From Udaeobacter sp963725505 (GTDB lineage: Bacteria; Verrucomicrobiota; Verrucomicrobiia; Chthoniobacterales; UBA10450): 64,000 bases of DNA. This document shows, piece after piece, positions 19,610-27,703 of this stretch (position 1 is the first letter of the stretch; each line of letters opens with the position of its first letter). Below the pieces are notes generated by a model. That model saw only the letters and a list, made by a program, of their open reading frames with translations, did no database searches and was not told the origin of the DNA. The DNA lies in contig CAVRYN010000005.1 of the NCBI GenBank assembly GCA_963725505.1, forward strand, positions 310,001 through 374,000, written 5' to 3'. The position numbers and the translations under genes are program-made.

Positions 19610-19695
19610 CCTTTAGAGGCGAATGCGACGCATGGGCCTTACGGGACGTATGTCAGTTGACGTGGCAACCGGCACTTGTTTATTTCGCCCTGCCA

Positions 19696-19941
19696 ATGGA
19701 ACTGAAGCTTTACAGTCGCGAGTGGTGCTCGTGGTGTATTGATGCAAAGGATTATCTTAGCGAGAAAGGCTATCGCTTCCGAGAGATTGACGTCGGTGAA
19801 GATCGCGAAGCGTACGAGGACATGAAAAAACTTTCCGCGCAAACGTACGTGCCTACGTTTGTGGCGGGCGACAAAGTCCTGGCCAATTTCGATACCGATC
19901 AGCTCGAAAAATTTTTAAACGAGCACCAGATCAACCCGTAA
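19696..19941 (+). CDS. glutaredoxin-like protein
   Basis: 81-residue thioredoxin-fold protein with the redox-active CSWC motif at residues 11-14, the cis-Pro segment TYVPTFVAGD (~50) and the C-terminal ANFDTDQLEKFL. It is probably a dithiol glutaredoxin reducing disulphides, though the C-terminal GG typical of classical Grx is replaced by FD. The start at 19696 gives the normal family length; the frame is open to 19552. The stop shares one base with the next start (TAATG). Confidence 0.85.
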   Translation: MELKLYSREWCSWCIDAKDYLSEKGYRFREIDVGEDREAYEDMKKLSAQTYVPTFVAGDKVLANFDTDQLEKFLNEHQINP

Positions 19942-20756
19942 TGCTTTTCGGCATCCTTCTTACACTTGGCGTGGCCGTGCTCAGCGTTGGCCTGCGCACC
20001 TTTCAAAATTCGTATGCACAAAAAGCCGGTGCGCTCGGCATTCTCGCGGCCACTTTTCTCGCCGTTTATTTTATCACCGACAGTTGGATGTGGGCGTTGC
20101 TCGCCGCATTGGGCTGGCTGTTTCTGCCCTGGCTGGAAATTCTCACCCGGATTCGTGCGCTCCGGCTTCCGAAGGAGAAACAGCTTCGGCCGAAAAGTCC
20201 GCCATCTGCGGACACTTTCCCAGCGCTCAGTGAGATTACGCGTGAGATCGAGGACGAAGGCTTCGTGCACGTAGGCGACGCTGGATGGGATTGGGAAGAT
20301 TTTCGGCAATTTTTCCGGTTGTTTTACAGAGAAGAGGATCGCGCCCAAGCGGCGATCTGCCTGAACGAACAACGTGATTTTTCATTCTATTACCTGCGCA
20401 TTTCGTCGCGCGCCAAAGACGGCACCGTTTGGACGACGTGGAATTACCCGCTTTCCTATGGCCTGAAGCTCACTCCTCTATTCCGGATCAATCGACAGCG
20501 GCCGGATCGATCGTTCTGGCAGCTTTACCAGAGTCATCGGGAGTTTCTCCGTAAAAACGGCGTTGATCCCGCTTCGATCGATGCGCTCGATGAAGAGCAA
20601 ATTGAGACCGAGATGGAGAAGGATCTCCGCGACCAAATCGAGCATAACATTCATAAAGGCGTGCTCAAACAGACCGCGGCAGGGGAGGTCAAATACTCCT
20701 GGCGCGGGATGATTTATCTTTGGTGCCAATTCTTGGTCGATTTGGTGCGGCTGTAA
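19941..20756 (+). CDS. membrane-anchored protein of unknown function
   Basis: 271 residues. Three hydrophobic segments occupy residues 1-70 (ILLTLGVAVLSVGL, ALGILAATFLAVYFI, MWALLAALGWLFLPWLEIL), then a soluble domain with GDAGWDWEDFRQFFRLFYRE (~112) and an acidic C-terminal part. Translation is probably coupled to the upstream glutaredoxin by a TAATG junction. I recall no named family for it. Confidence 0.7.
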   Translation: MLFGILLTLGVAVLSVGLRTFQNSYAQKAGALGILAATFLAVYFITDSWMWALLAALGWLFLPWLEILTRIRALRLPKEKQLRPKSPPSADTFPALSEITREIEDEGFVHVGDAGWDWEDFRQFFRLFYREEDRAQAAICLNEQRDFSFYYLRISSRAKDGTVWTTWNYPLSYGLKLTPLFRINRQRPDRSFWQLYQSHREFLRKNGVDPASIDALDEEQIETEMEKDLRDQIEHNIHKGVLKQTAAGEVKYSWRGMIYLWCQFLVDLVRL

Positions 20757-20759
20757 TTG

Positions 20760-20870
20760 TGTCATCCTGAGGGTAGCGAAGGACCTCGCAGTCGAAGCCT
20801 TCGAGCCCACTAATTGGACAGGGCCAGCCAGCGTCCTGCGTAAGATTCCTCGCTTCCGCTCGGCATGACA
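20760..20870. repeat. class B repeat pair upstream of lexA
   Basis: Starts GTCATCCTGAGGGTAGCGAA and ends CTTCCGCTCGGCATGACA, an imperfect inverted pair around an unrelated ~60-bp centre. Confidence 0.75.
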
Positions 20871-20963
20871 TTGGCGCGGAATGATATGTCTCTGGTACCA
20901 CTCTTCCGTCGAACTTCTGCCGATGTAATTTTTATCGCCATCCCCGGCGCGGTAGCCGTGAAC

Positions 20964-20977
20964 TGTTCATTTGAACT
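20964..20977. promoter_or_regulatory. putative LexA box upstream of lexA
   Basis: TGTTCATTTGAACT fits TGTTC-N4-GAACA with one mismatch and lies 34 bp before the lexA ATG, the place expected for autoregulation. The identical arm design in front of imuA supports it. The motif is recalled as that of Verrucomicrobia. Confidence 0.75.
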
Positions 20978-21011
20978 TGCTTCATTGTGCGCGTTGAGCG
21001 ATCATTCCAAC

Positions 21012-21629
21012 ATGCTGACGCAGCGGCAGAGAAGCGTTCTTGATTTTATTCAGCGGGAGCAACGCGAGAAGGGGATCACGCCTAGCACACGCGAAATCCA
21101 AAATCATTTTGGGTTCGCCAGCCAGACATCGGTGATGCAATACATTGCTGCGCTGGAGCGAAAGGGGTTTCTCGATCGCCACGCGCGCAAAGCCCGCGCG
21201 TTGATTACTCCGGCTATGAAAGTCAGAATCACCGACATTCCAATCTACGGGCAGATCCCGGCCGGCATGTCGGCGTTGACTGAGCAGACGATCGAAGGCC
21301 ACGTGTCGCTCGATATGCGTTCGGCCAATGTGTTGAAGAATCGCGGCACATTTGCCTTGCGCGTCCGCGGCGACTCAATGATCGATGCGCACATTTTGGA
21401 TGGCGATATCGTGATTTTGGAAGACGCCAAAGAAGTGCACAACGGCGATATCGTTGCTGCGTTGATCGACGGCGAAACGTCATTAAAGCGTTACGTGGTC
21501 GAGCACGGCCGGCCGTATCTCAAAGCAGAAAACCCGCGCTACCCGGATCTGGTCCCCGCGCGCGAGCTCAAGATTCAGGGTGTGATGGTATCGCTGATTC
21601 GGAAACAAGAGCGGCGAAGACGGCACTGA
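21012..21629 (+). CDS. lexA: LexA repressor
   Basis: SOS repressor of 205 residues. The start MLTQRQRSVLDFIQREQREK is standard; the frame is open further up to 20865, through repeat sequence. An N-terminal winged helix (TPSTREIQNHFGFASQTSVM, ~residue 22) is followed by the cleavage site Ala-Gly in YGQIPAGMSAL (~88) and the catalytic Ser in RVRGDSMIDAHILDGDIV (~125) and Lys in GETSLKRYVV (~162). It should control itself and imuA through the two boxes described here. Confidence 0.96.
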   Translation: MLTQRQRSVLDFIQREQREKGITPSTREIQNHFGFASQTSVMQYIAALERKGFLDRHARKARALITPAMKVRITDIPIYGQIPAGMSALTEQTIEGHVSLDMRSANVLKNRGTFALRVRGDSMIDAHILDGDIVILEDAKEVHNGDIVAALIDGETSLKRYVVEHGRPYLKAENPRYPDLVPARELKIQGVMVSLIRKQERRRRH

Positions 21630-21659
21630 GATAGAGGATCCGTCCATCCTCGCATCAAC

Positions 21660-21673
21660 TGTTCGATTGAACA
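21660..21673. promoter_or_regulatory. putative LexA box and -10 element upstream of imuA
   Basis: TGTTCGATTGAACA is a perfect TGTTC-N4-GAACA palindrome. TATAAT follows at once (21674-21679), so LexA bound here would cover the promoter. The imuA ATG is 29 bp after the box. Confidence 0.82.
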
Positions 21674-21702
21674 TATAATCCAAGCATGCCATCTTTTTCT
21701 CA

Positions 21703-22362
21703 ATGGCTGCAAGCGCCAAGGTTATCGATCTTCAGAAACTGCTGGCGGAGCATTTTCCGCATCCCGCCGTTACGACGGCAACGCGTTTATTCACTGATTT
21801 ACCTTTTCTTGATCAACCCACTGGTGGCGGATTGCCGCGAGGCGCGATCACCGAATTAATCAGCCCACGAACAAGCGCGGGAAGCGCATCACTCATTCAA
21901 GCTCTCATCCACGGCGCATATCGCGATAATTATTTCCTGGCGCTGATTGATGGGCGCGATTCGTTTGATCCCTGTGGGTTAGATAATATCTCACTGCGAC
22001 ACCTGTTTTGGGTCCGTTGTAGCAAAGCATTTGAAGTCATCAAAGCCGCTGATCTGCTCCTGCGGGATGGCAATTTCCCACTCGTGATTGTCGATCTGGT
22101 GCTGAACTCGCCGGAAGAATTGCGCAAAATTCCGCAAACGAACTGGTATCGCTTGCAACGGCTCGTCGAATTAGCTCCTACGGCATGTCTGGTTCTCACC
22201 CGATATGAAATGGTCAGCAGCGCAAAGCTGAAACTTGTTCTCGAAAATTCCTGGAACCTGGAAACTTTGGAAAAGGAGGATGCGATTTCTCAGCTGCGAA
22301 TTGTTGTGAAACGATCGCATGTCCAACCAGAGGTCAGAAGTCAGAGATCAGAGGTCAGCTAA
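21703..22362 (+). CDS. imuA: ImuA-like SOS protein (RecA-like fold)
   Basis: 219 residues. Resembles ImuA/SulA-like RecA-fold proteins: LFTDLPFLDQPTGGGLPRGA (~residue 28) is the family's LDxxLxGGGLPRGxxxE region, followed by a strand-rich core NYFLALIDGRDSFDPCGLDN (~73) and DGNFPLVIVDLVLNSPEELR (~122). No intact Walker A is seen. ImuA works with ImuB and DnaE2 in damage-induced mutagenesis. The perfect LexA box upstream supports SOS control. The last ~11 residues derive from direct repeats of GAGGTCAG. Confidence 0.78.
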   Translation: MAASAKVIDLQKLLAEHFPHPAVTTATRLFTDLPFLDQPTGGGLPRGAITELISPRTSAGSASLIQALIHGAYRDNYFLALIDGRDSFDPCGLDNISLRHLFWVRCSKAFEVIKAADLLLRDGNFPLVIVDLVLNSPEELRKIPQTNWYRLQRLVELAPTACLVLTRYEMVSSAKLKLVLENSWNLETLEKEDAISQLRIVVKRSHVQPEVRSQRSEVS

Positions 22363-22366
22363 ACCA

Positions 22367-22900
22367 ATGTTCGCCACAATTTATTTGCCGAATTTCTATT
22401 TGCAGGCTGCTACTCGGCATCAGCCGGAATTGCGCGCCAAGCCGGTCGCATTGATCGAAGAACAGGACAGGAAACCGGTCATCATTCAACTGAGTGAGGC
22501 CGCGGCGAAAGCCGGAATTCGGAAAGGAATGACTCCGAGTCAGGCTCTGGCGCGATCGTTGCGGGTGGTAATTAAAGTTCGTGCACGCGCGCAGGAAAAA
22601 TCGATCCAGGAAATCTTAATTTACTACGCGTTTACTCTCAGCCCGTTTGTGGAACACACTGCGCACGGTGTTTGCACTATTCAATTTACGGACTACCGCG
22701 ATTTGAGCCCAAAACTTGCACAAGTTATCGAGCAATTGGCCGAATGCGAAATCACCGCGCAAGCCGCGATTGCTTCCACGCCAGATACCAGTTTTCTGGC
22801 AGCACATCTGGCCCGGCCAGTTTTGCAGATCGAGAATGCAAAAGAATTTCTTGCTCCTCTGCCGATAGAAACTCTCGCAACATCTTCCGCAGTTTTTTAG
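22367..22900 (+). CDS. imuB: truncated ImuB-like Y-family polymerase homologue
   Basis: 177 residues where ImuB proteins normally have 450-550. The start MFATIYLPNFYLQAATR matches the ImuB N-terminus, as do KPVALIEEQDRKPVIIQLSE (~28) and GIRKGMTPSQALARS (~53). The palm continues to about LAPLPIETLA, then ends at a TAG that overlaps the edge of a class E repeat, so the fingers, little-finger and C-terminal regions are gone and no dnaE2 follows. It begins 4 nt after imuA. Almost certainly non-functional as a mutasome subunit. Confidence 0.75.
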   Translation: MFATIYLPNFYLQAATRHQPELRAKPVALIEEQDRKPVIIQLSEAAAKAGIRKGMTPSQALARSLRVVIKVRARAQEKSIQEILIYYAFTLSPFVEHTAHGVCTIQFTDYRDLSPKLAQVIEQLAECEITAQAAIASTPDTSFLAAHLARPVLQIENAKEFLAPLPIETLATSSAVF

Positions 22901-22924
22901 TAGGGACATCGCGATGCGTGTCCC
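22900..22924. repeat. class E palindrome at the imuB break point
   Basis: GTAGGGACATCGC then GCGTGTCCC: GGGACA and TGTCCC arms around GATGC-type loop. Its first base is the last base of the truncated imuB stop. Confidence 0.5.
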
Positions 22925-22948
22925 AACCGCGCAGCGCACCGCCCCTGA

Positions 22949-23131
22949 TCAGCGGTTCTTCTTTGCTTTCCCGATTCCCTCTGTCTGTTTTACGACGAAT
23001 GATTTCACGCGGGCACACTCCTTCTGAACCCCCTTGGCGAAATCGCGTGGTCCGTACTCGAACAGCACAACGAAGCAAAAAGTGAAAACGATGAAGAGGG
23101 CGAACCAGAAAATCCCGCGCAGCAGCGCCAT
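22949..23131 (-). CDS. small single-pass membrane protein
   Basis: 60 residues with one strong helix (GIFWFALFIVFTFCFVVLFE) and a basic C-terminal tail ending GIGKAKKNR. The ATG start, helix-then-basic-tail design and absence of a competing frame support a real gene. I recognise no family. It lies in the gap where the rest of imuB and dnaE2 would be expected, on the opposite strand. Confidence 0.6.
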   Translation of the reverse strand: MALLRGIFWFALFIVFTFCFVVLFEYGPRDFAKGVQKECARVKSFVVKQTEGIGKAKKNR

Positions 23132-23172
23132 GCAAAAGGTTAGCCGCTGCGAACTGTGCGATCAATAGCGAT

Positions 23173-23224
23173 GGTAAAGACAGCGCGCCGCGCTGTCCGG
23201 ACGCCGCGGCGTGGCATCCCTACC
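23173..23224. repeat. class E palindromic element
   Basis: Contains GACAGCGCGCCGCGCTGTC and GACGCCGCGGCGT palindromes and ends ATCCCTACC, the complement of the GTAGGGA start of the element at 22900. The two may bound one larger unit enclosing the small membrane protein gene. Confidence 0.55.
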
Positions 23225-23278
23225 TTTTGACGCTACAACGTCTTGAACCGGATGCCGAAGCTGCCAAGCTATTTGGCC

Positions 23279-24497
23279 ATGCGCGTGCCGTTACTTGATC
23301 TTGCCGAACAATACCGTGCCCTAAGTGAGCCGATTCGCGAAGCGATTGACGACGTCTTGGCGAGCCATCGTTTCATTCTGGGACCAAAAGTGCAGGCGTT
23401 CGAAAAGGCAATCTGCGCGTATTGCAACGTGCCACACGCTGTTGGTGTTTCATCAGGAACAGATGCGTTGCTGGCGATCCTAATGGCGCTTGGAATTGGA
23501 CCAGGCGACGCGGTTATCACCACGCCTTACACGTTTTTCGCCACTGCTGGATGCATCGCGCGCGTTGGCGCCAGGCCGCTTTTCGCCGACATCGATCCCG
23601 AAACGTACAACATTAGCCCATCCGCGATTCGGGAATGCATAGAGAAGAATTGTCAGATGGATTCGGATGGCGCATCGAGAACAAAAAGCGGAGAGAAAAT
23701 CCGCGCCATCGTTCCAGTGCATTTGTTCGGTTTATGCGTGCGAGATGGACGCGCTCCATGAAATTTCGGAACGCTTCCAGCTTGACCTGATCGAGGACGC
23801 AGCGCAGGCGATTGGCGCGGAGGTTCCGTTCGGAAAAAGCGCCGCCAGAGCCGGAACGATGGGCGAAGTTGGTTTCTTTAGTTTTTATCCTTCGAAGAAT
23901 CTCGGAGCTGCTGGTGATGCAGGGATGATCGTCTGCCGGGATGAGACGCTCGCGAGAAAGTTGCGAACTTTTAGAGAACACGGCATGGAGCCGCGCTATT
24001 TTCACCATGTCATTGGAGGCAATTTTCGCTTGGACGAAATTCAGGCTGCAATTTTGGGCGTTAAGCTTCCATTTTTGGAAACGTGGGTGGCGGCGCGGCG
24101 AGCAGCGGCGGATTTTTATGGCGCAGAATTCGCTCGCGCGGAATTGACGGAAAGAATCACTCCGCCCGCCGCGCCTTATCGCGATCGCGGCCTAACGAAT
24201 CATCACGTCTATCACCAATACGTCATCCGCTCCCCAATGCGCGATGCGCTGCGTGAGCATCTGGACAAACGCGAAATTGAGACGGCGATCTACTATCCGC
24301 TCGGGCTCCACGAGCAAAAATGTTTTGCCTATCTCGGCTACAAGAAAGGCGATTTTCCGGAGACCGAGCGCGCCGCGCGCGAAACGCTGGCGTTGCCTAT
24401 TTATCCGGAGATTTCGCGCGAAGCACAGCGTTACGTCGTTGATGCGATTGCCGAGTTCTACGGCTCACGGCTGGCGAACCGGCCGAAAACGACGTAG
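23279..24497 (+). CDS. DegT/DnrJ/EryC1/StrS aminotransferase (frameshift near 23740)
   Basis: PLP-dependent sugar aminotransferase making amino sugars for surface polysaccharides. Start MRVPLLDLAEQYRAL at 23279 is typical; a TTG at 23243 is less likely. Motifs: VGVSSGTDALLAILMALGIG (~residue 58), VPVHLFGLC (~154), then after the shift LIEDAAQAIGAEVPFGKSA and the PLP-lysine segment GFFSFYPSKNLGAAGDAGMI. One extra base in TGCGTGCGAGATG (23737-23749) moves the frame; removing one base rejoins the two parts exactly. Either consensus error or a recent mutation. Confidence 0.88.
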
Positions 24498-24610
24498 ATT
24501 TCGCCGCAGCGCTTTTGCACTGCGACGCGTCGCGCATCGCTTTTCAGAGACGAAGCCGCCGCTAGTTGCAAGCTGCACAGTGCGAGCCTATATGAATCGC
24601 TCGCACTAAC

Positions 24611-24693
24611 GGGTAGGTACCGAAGTGGCCAAACGGGGCAGACTGTAAATCTGCTGGCTTACGCCTTCGCTGGTTCGAATCCAGCCCTGCCCA
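24611..24693 (+). tRNA. tRNA-Tyr (GTA anticodon)
   Basis: The acceptor arms GGGTAGG and CCTGCCC pair fully with one G-T. D-arm follows (TACCGAAGTGGCCAAACGG), anticodon loop CTGTAAA gives GTA, a long variable arm fits a class II tRNA, and the T arm is GCTGG-TTCGAAT-CCAGC. CCA is not encoded directly: ACTG follows the acceptor stem. The G34-T35-A36 reading plus the long arm make tyrosine secure. Confidence 0.93.
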
Positions 24694-24725
24694 CTGCCCT
24701 GCCGGAACCGCTATTTGCGAACTCG

Positions 24726-25073
24726 TTAGTGCCCTCTTCGCGGGCCGCCACCTTCGCGACGGCCACCGTATCCGCCGCCGCCATAGCCGCCGCGCCCACC
24801 ACCGCCGCCGCCGGGCGACCGCTGTTCTCGCGGGCGCGCTTCATTCACCGTTAAAGGCCGGCCTTCGATGGACTGGCCATTGAGTTTCGAAATGGCGTTT
24901 TGAGCCTCCTCGTCCGAGCCCATGGTGACGAAAGCAAAGCCACGCGACTTGCCGGTGAATCTGTCCTGCATGAGAGTGACTTCCTGCACAGCGCCAGCCT
25001 GTGAAAAAAGTTCCTGCAGTTCGTTCTCCGTGGTGTTGAAGGGGAGATTGCCTACGTATAATTTAGTTCCCAT
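24726..25073 (-). CDS. glycine-rich RRM RNA-binding protein
   Basis: 115 residues. One RNA recognition motif (~residues 3-80) with RNP2 KLYVGNLPF and RNP1 KSRGFAFVTM, followed by an Arg-Gly-rich tail (GGGGGGRGGYGGGGYGGR). These bacterial cold-shock-like RRM proteins bind RNA non-specifically. It lies opposite to the tRNA-Tyr gene, whose 3' end is 33 bp away. The codon repetition in the tail explains several long chance frames here. Confidence 0.92.
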   Translation of the reverse strand: MGTKLYVGNLPFNTTENELQELFSQAGAVQEVTLMQDRFTGKSRGFAFVTMGSDEEAQNAISKLNGQSIEGRPLTVNEARPREQRSPGGGGGGRGGYGGGGYGGRREGGGPRRGH

Positions 25074-25256
25074 TGAGTTTATTCTGGAAAACGTTGCCAG
25101 GTCACTGTTCCCGCTTATCGGATTTCAAATCGTCACTGAATAAACTCAACTGACAATCCACCAACTTCCGGGCTTCGTTTTCGTTTGGGCTCACTTTTAA
25201 AATGCTTCCCCTAAGAAAGCAATAGAAATCGCGGGGCAATTTTTTCGCTTCCAACC

Positions 25257-26483
25257 ATGGCTAAACCAAGCAGTCCCAATAGCAAAAAGGCCAGTGCCCG
25301 CGTCGCCGTTGTGGCTGCAGGCGTGGTCAGCCCGTTGGGATTTGGACTGGCCGAAACACTCGAATCGTTGCGCAAGGCGCGAGATTGCGTGAGCCCAGTG
25401 ACGCGATTTTCGGTCGCGCAATGCAGATGTAAAACCGCGGGTCAAGTGCCCGATGACCGCCTGCTTGCTGGCCAGGGTGAGGGGATTCGAGGCCACCGCC
25501 TTCATCGCGCCTCGCACATGATGATTCAGGCGTTAAAAGAAGTTGTAACGCAGGAACCTCAATTTAAACCGGAGTTGGCGGTAATCGGAACGACAAGCGG
25601 CGGCATGTCTTATGGCGAACATTACTACCGCTCATTACGTCAAGCTGAAGAGCTGCGGCATGCCCCAACGTGGATCGCAAATTACCCCGCGCAAAAGCCG
25701 GTGATTGACGCTCAGGAAGCCTTTGGAATTTTTGCGCCGTGCCAGGTGATTGCGAACGCATGTGCCTCTGGCACCAATGCCATCGGTCACGCGTTCGAAT
25801 GCGTGCGATCGGGTCGCTATCAACGCGTGTTAGCCGGCGGTTATGACGCGCTCGCCGAAATGGTCTTTGTAGGATTTGATTCGCTTCAAGCCTCGACACC
25901 GGAGAAATGTCGTCCGTTTGATCGGCATCGCTCCGGCATGGCGCTGGGAGAAGGGGCTGCAATTCTTGCGTTGGAAAACCTCGAACTGGCACAGGAGCGT
26001 GGCACGCCAGTTCTGGCAGAAATCATTGGCTACGGCATTTCTACAGACAACTTTCACATCACACAGCCGGAGCCTTCTGGTGTCGGACCGCGACAGGCGA
26101 TGGAGCGAGCTCTCCAGAGCGCAGACATATCAGCGGGCGAAGTCGATTACATCAATGCACACGGCACGGCCACTGTGTTTAATGACGCAGCAGAGGGAAA
26201 GGCGATCAGCACAATATTTGATGGCGTGCCGGTGAGCTCGACCAAAAGCATGATGGGTCATTCCCTGGGAGCCGCGGGTGCGGTCGAGGCGATTGTCTGT
26301 TTACTGGCGCTCCAACACCAGTTTCTTCCTCCCAACATCAATTTTCAGGAATTAGATGATGGCCTTGAGCTAAACGTTGTAGCGAACGAAGCGCAACCGG
26401 CCCTTTTGAGCATGGCACTTTCAAATTCCTTTGGCTTCGGCGGCACGAATGCCTCGATTCTGATGCGCAAGTTCGAGGCATGA
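25257..26483 (+). CDS. beta-ketoacyl-ACP synthase (KAS II/FabF-like), active partner
   Basis: Condenses acyl and malonyl groups on ACP. 408 residues with the full Cys-His-His set: Cys169 in IANACASGTNAIGHAFE, His302 in YINAHGTATVFNDAAE, Lys330 and His335 in STKSMMGHSLGAAGAVEAI, and SFGFGGTNASI near the C-terminus. Its stop overlaps the start of a second, catalytically degenerate ketosynthase, so the two are probably a heterodimer as in type II polyketide or aryl-polyene systems, rather than housekeeping FabF. No ACP gene is nearby. Confidence 0.9.
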   Translation: MAKPSSPNSKKASARVAVVAAGVVSPLGFGLAETLESLRKARDCVSPVTRFSVAQCRCKTAGQVPDDRLLAGQGEGIRGHRLHRASHMMIQALKEVVTQEPQFKPELAVIGTTSGGMSYGEHYYRSLRQAEELRHAPTWIANYPAQKPVIDAQEAFGIFAPCQVIANACASGTNAIGHAFECVRSGRYQRVLAGGYDALAEMVFVGFDSLQASTPEKCRPFDRHRSGMALGEGAAILALENLELAQERGTPVLAEIIGYGISTDNFHITQPEPSGVGPRQAMERALQSADISAGEVDYINAHGTATVFNDAAEGKAISTIFDGVPVSSTKSMMGHSLGAAGAVEAIVCLLALQHQFLPPNINFQELDDGLELNVVANEAQPALLSMALSNSFGFGGTNASILMRKFEA

Positions 26484-27613
26484 GTCTGGCGATTGCCGGC
26501 ATGGGGTGGGTGACACCTCTCGGGCGCGGCGTTGATTCAGTGTGGGAGCAGTTGCTTCACGGTGATGAAGCTTCCGCGACGGCGATCTCTGAAGAGTTCG
26601 GGAACCGGCCTTACCACGTCTTTCGCGTGCCCGAATCCGCGCTAACTGGTTTGGCGCATCCTCGTCTCCGTCGAGCCAGTTTGATTTCGCGATTTGCCGC
26701 GGCGGCGGGTTTGGACGCCTTGCGCGCTGCAGGCGTGAAGCTCGATCCGCAGAATGCTGAACGCACTGCGCTCATCTTCGCTATCGCAAATGGCGGCGTG
26801 ATTTACACCAAGCGTTTTTACCGCGATGTCGTTGACGCAGGCGCGCAGTCCGCCAGTCCGCTTTTGTTTCCAGAAACTGTCTTCAATGCACCGGCAAGCC
26901 ATCTCGCGGCGATTCTCGGTGTCACTGGCGCTACTTATACCTTGGTGGGCGACGGAGCGGTTGGGCTCGCAGCGATAAAAATGGCTGAAGACCTCATGGC
27001 GAATGAGCCACTTGACCATTGCCTTGTCGTGGGGACGGAAGAAGTCGATTGGCTCTCGTGTGACGCGTATCGGCGATGGCGATTACTTCGTTTGACGCCC
27101 CCGATTGAGCCGTTCAATGAGCAACAGCGCGGAATGATTTTGAGCGAAGGCGCAGGCGCAATCGTTCTCGCGCGGGATGGCCCGTTCACGATCGAATGCG
27201 CTCATCCCGGCGGATATTTTACGAAGCGCGCCGAGGCGGAGGAAATTTTGAAGCGGATTCTGCGCGATCTCAGTCGAAGCGAAGTCGACCTAGTCATCGC
27301 GAGCGCGAACGGAACGTTCGTCGATGAAGCAGAACGCCGAGCGCTGAAGGCGGTAATTCCAAATGTGCTTGTTTACACTGGTAAACCAGCCTTGGGCGAG
27401 AGCGTTGGTGCTGCAGGCCTGTGGCAAATCATCTTGGCGGCCCAGGCCCTGCGTTCTGCGGAGCTTCCGCCTGTGCTTCACGCAGATCCAGCCATTGCGT
27501 TGCGGATTCCGCTTTCACGCACGCCTATAACAGGAGCGCGCCGCGCAATCGTTTTAAGCTGCGGACTCAATCAGCAGGCGGCAGGATTGCGTCTGGCCCA
27601 TACTTCCCATTAA
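26480..27613 (+). CDS. ketosynthase-like protein lacking catalytic residues (chain-length-factor-like)
   Basis: 377 residues with the thiolase/ketosynthase fold seen in MSLAIAGMGWVTPLGRGVDS at the start and MILSEGAGAIVLARDG (~220). At the nucleophile elbow it has TLVGDGAVGLAAIKMAE (~155) with no Cys; the HGTGT motif is SANGTFVDEAERRA with Asn for His; the KxxxGH motif is GKPALGESVGAAGLWQ with no His. All three active-site residues are thus absent, as expected for a KSbeta/CLF partner. Translation is coupled to the active KS by an ATGA overlap. Confidence 0.85.
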   Translation: MSLAIAGMGWVTPLGRGVDSVWEQLLHGDEASATAISEEFGNRPYHVFRVPESALTGLAHPRLRRASLISRFAAAAGLDALRAAGVKLDPQNAERTALIFAIANGGVIYTKRFYRDVVDAGAQSASPLLFPETVFNAPASHLAAILGVTGATYTLVGDGAVGLAAIKMAEDLMANEPLDHCLVVGTEEVDWLSCDAYRRWRLLRLTPPIEPFNEQQRGMILSEGAGAIVLARDGPFTIECAHPGGYFTKRAEAEEILKRILRDLSRSEVDLVIASANGTFVDEAERRALKAVIPNVLVYTGKPALGESVGAAGLWQIILAAQALRSAELPPVLHADPAIALRIPLSRTPITGARRAIVLSCGLNQQAAGLRLAHTSH

Positions 27614-27703
27614 TCGCATCCGACGTATGGGACAGCTGGGCCGTATCGGTTGACGAAACGCGCTTCGACCGCGACGCTCGATTACCTCACGTAGGTCTGA
27701 CGC

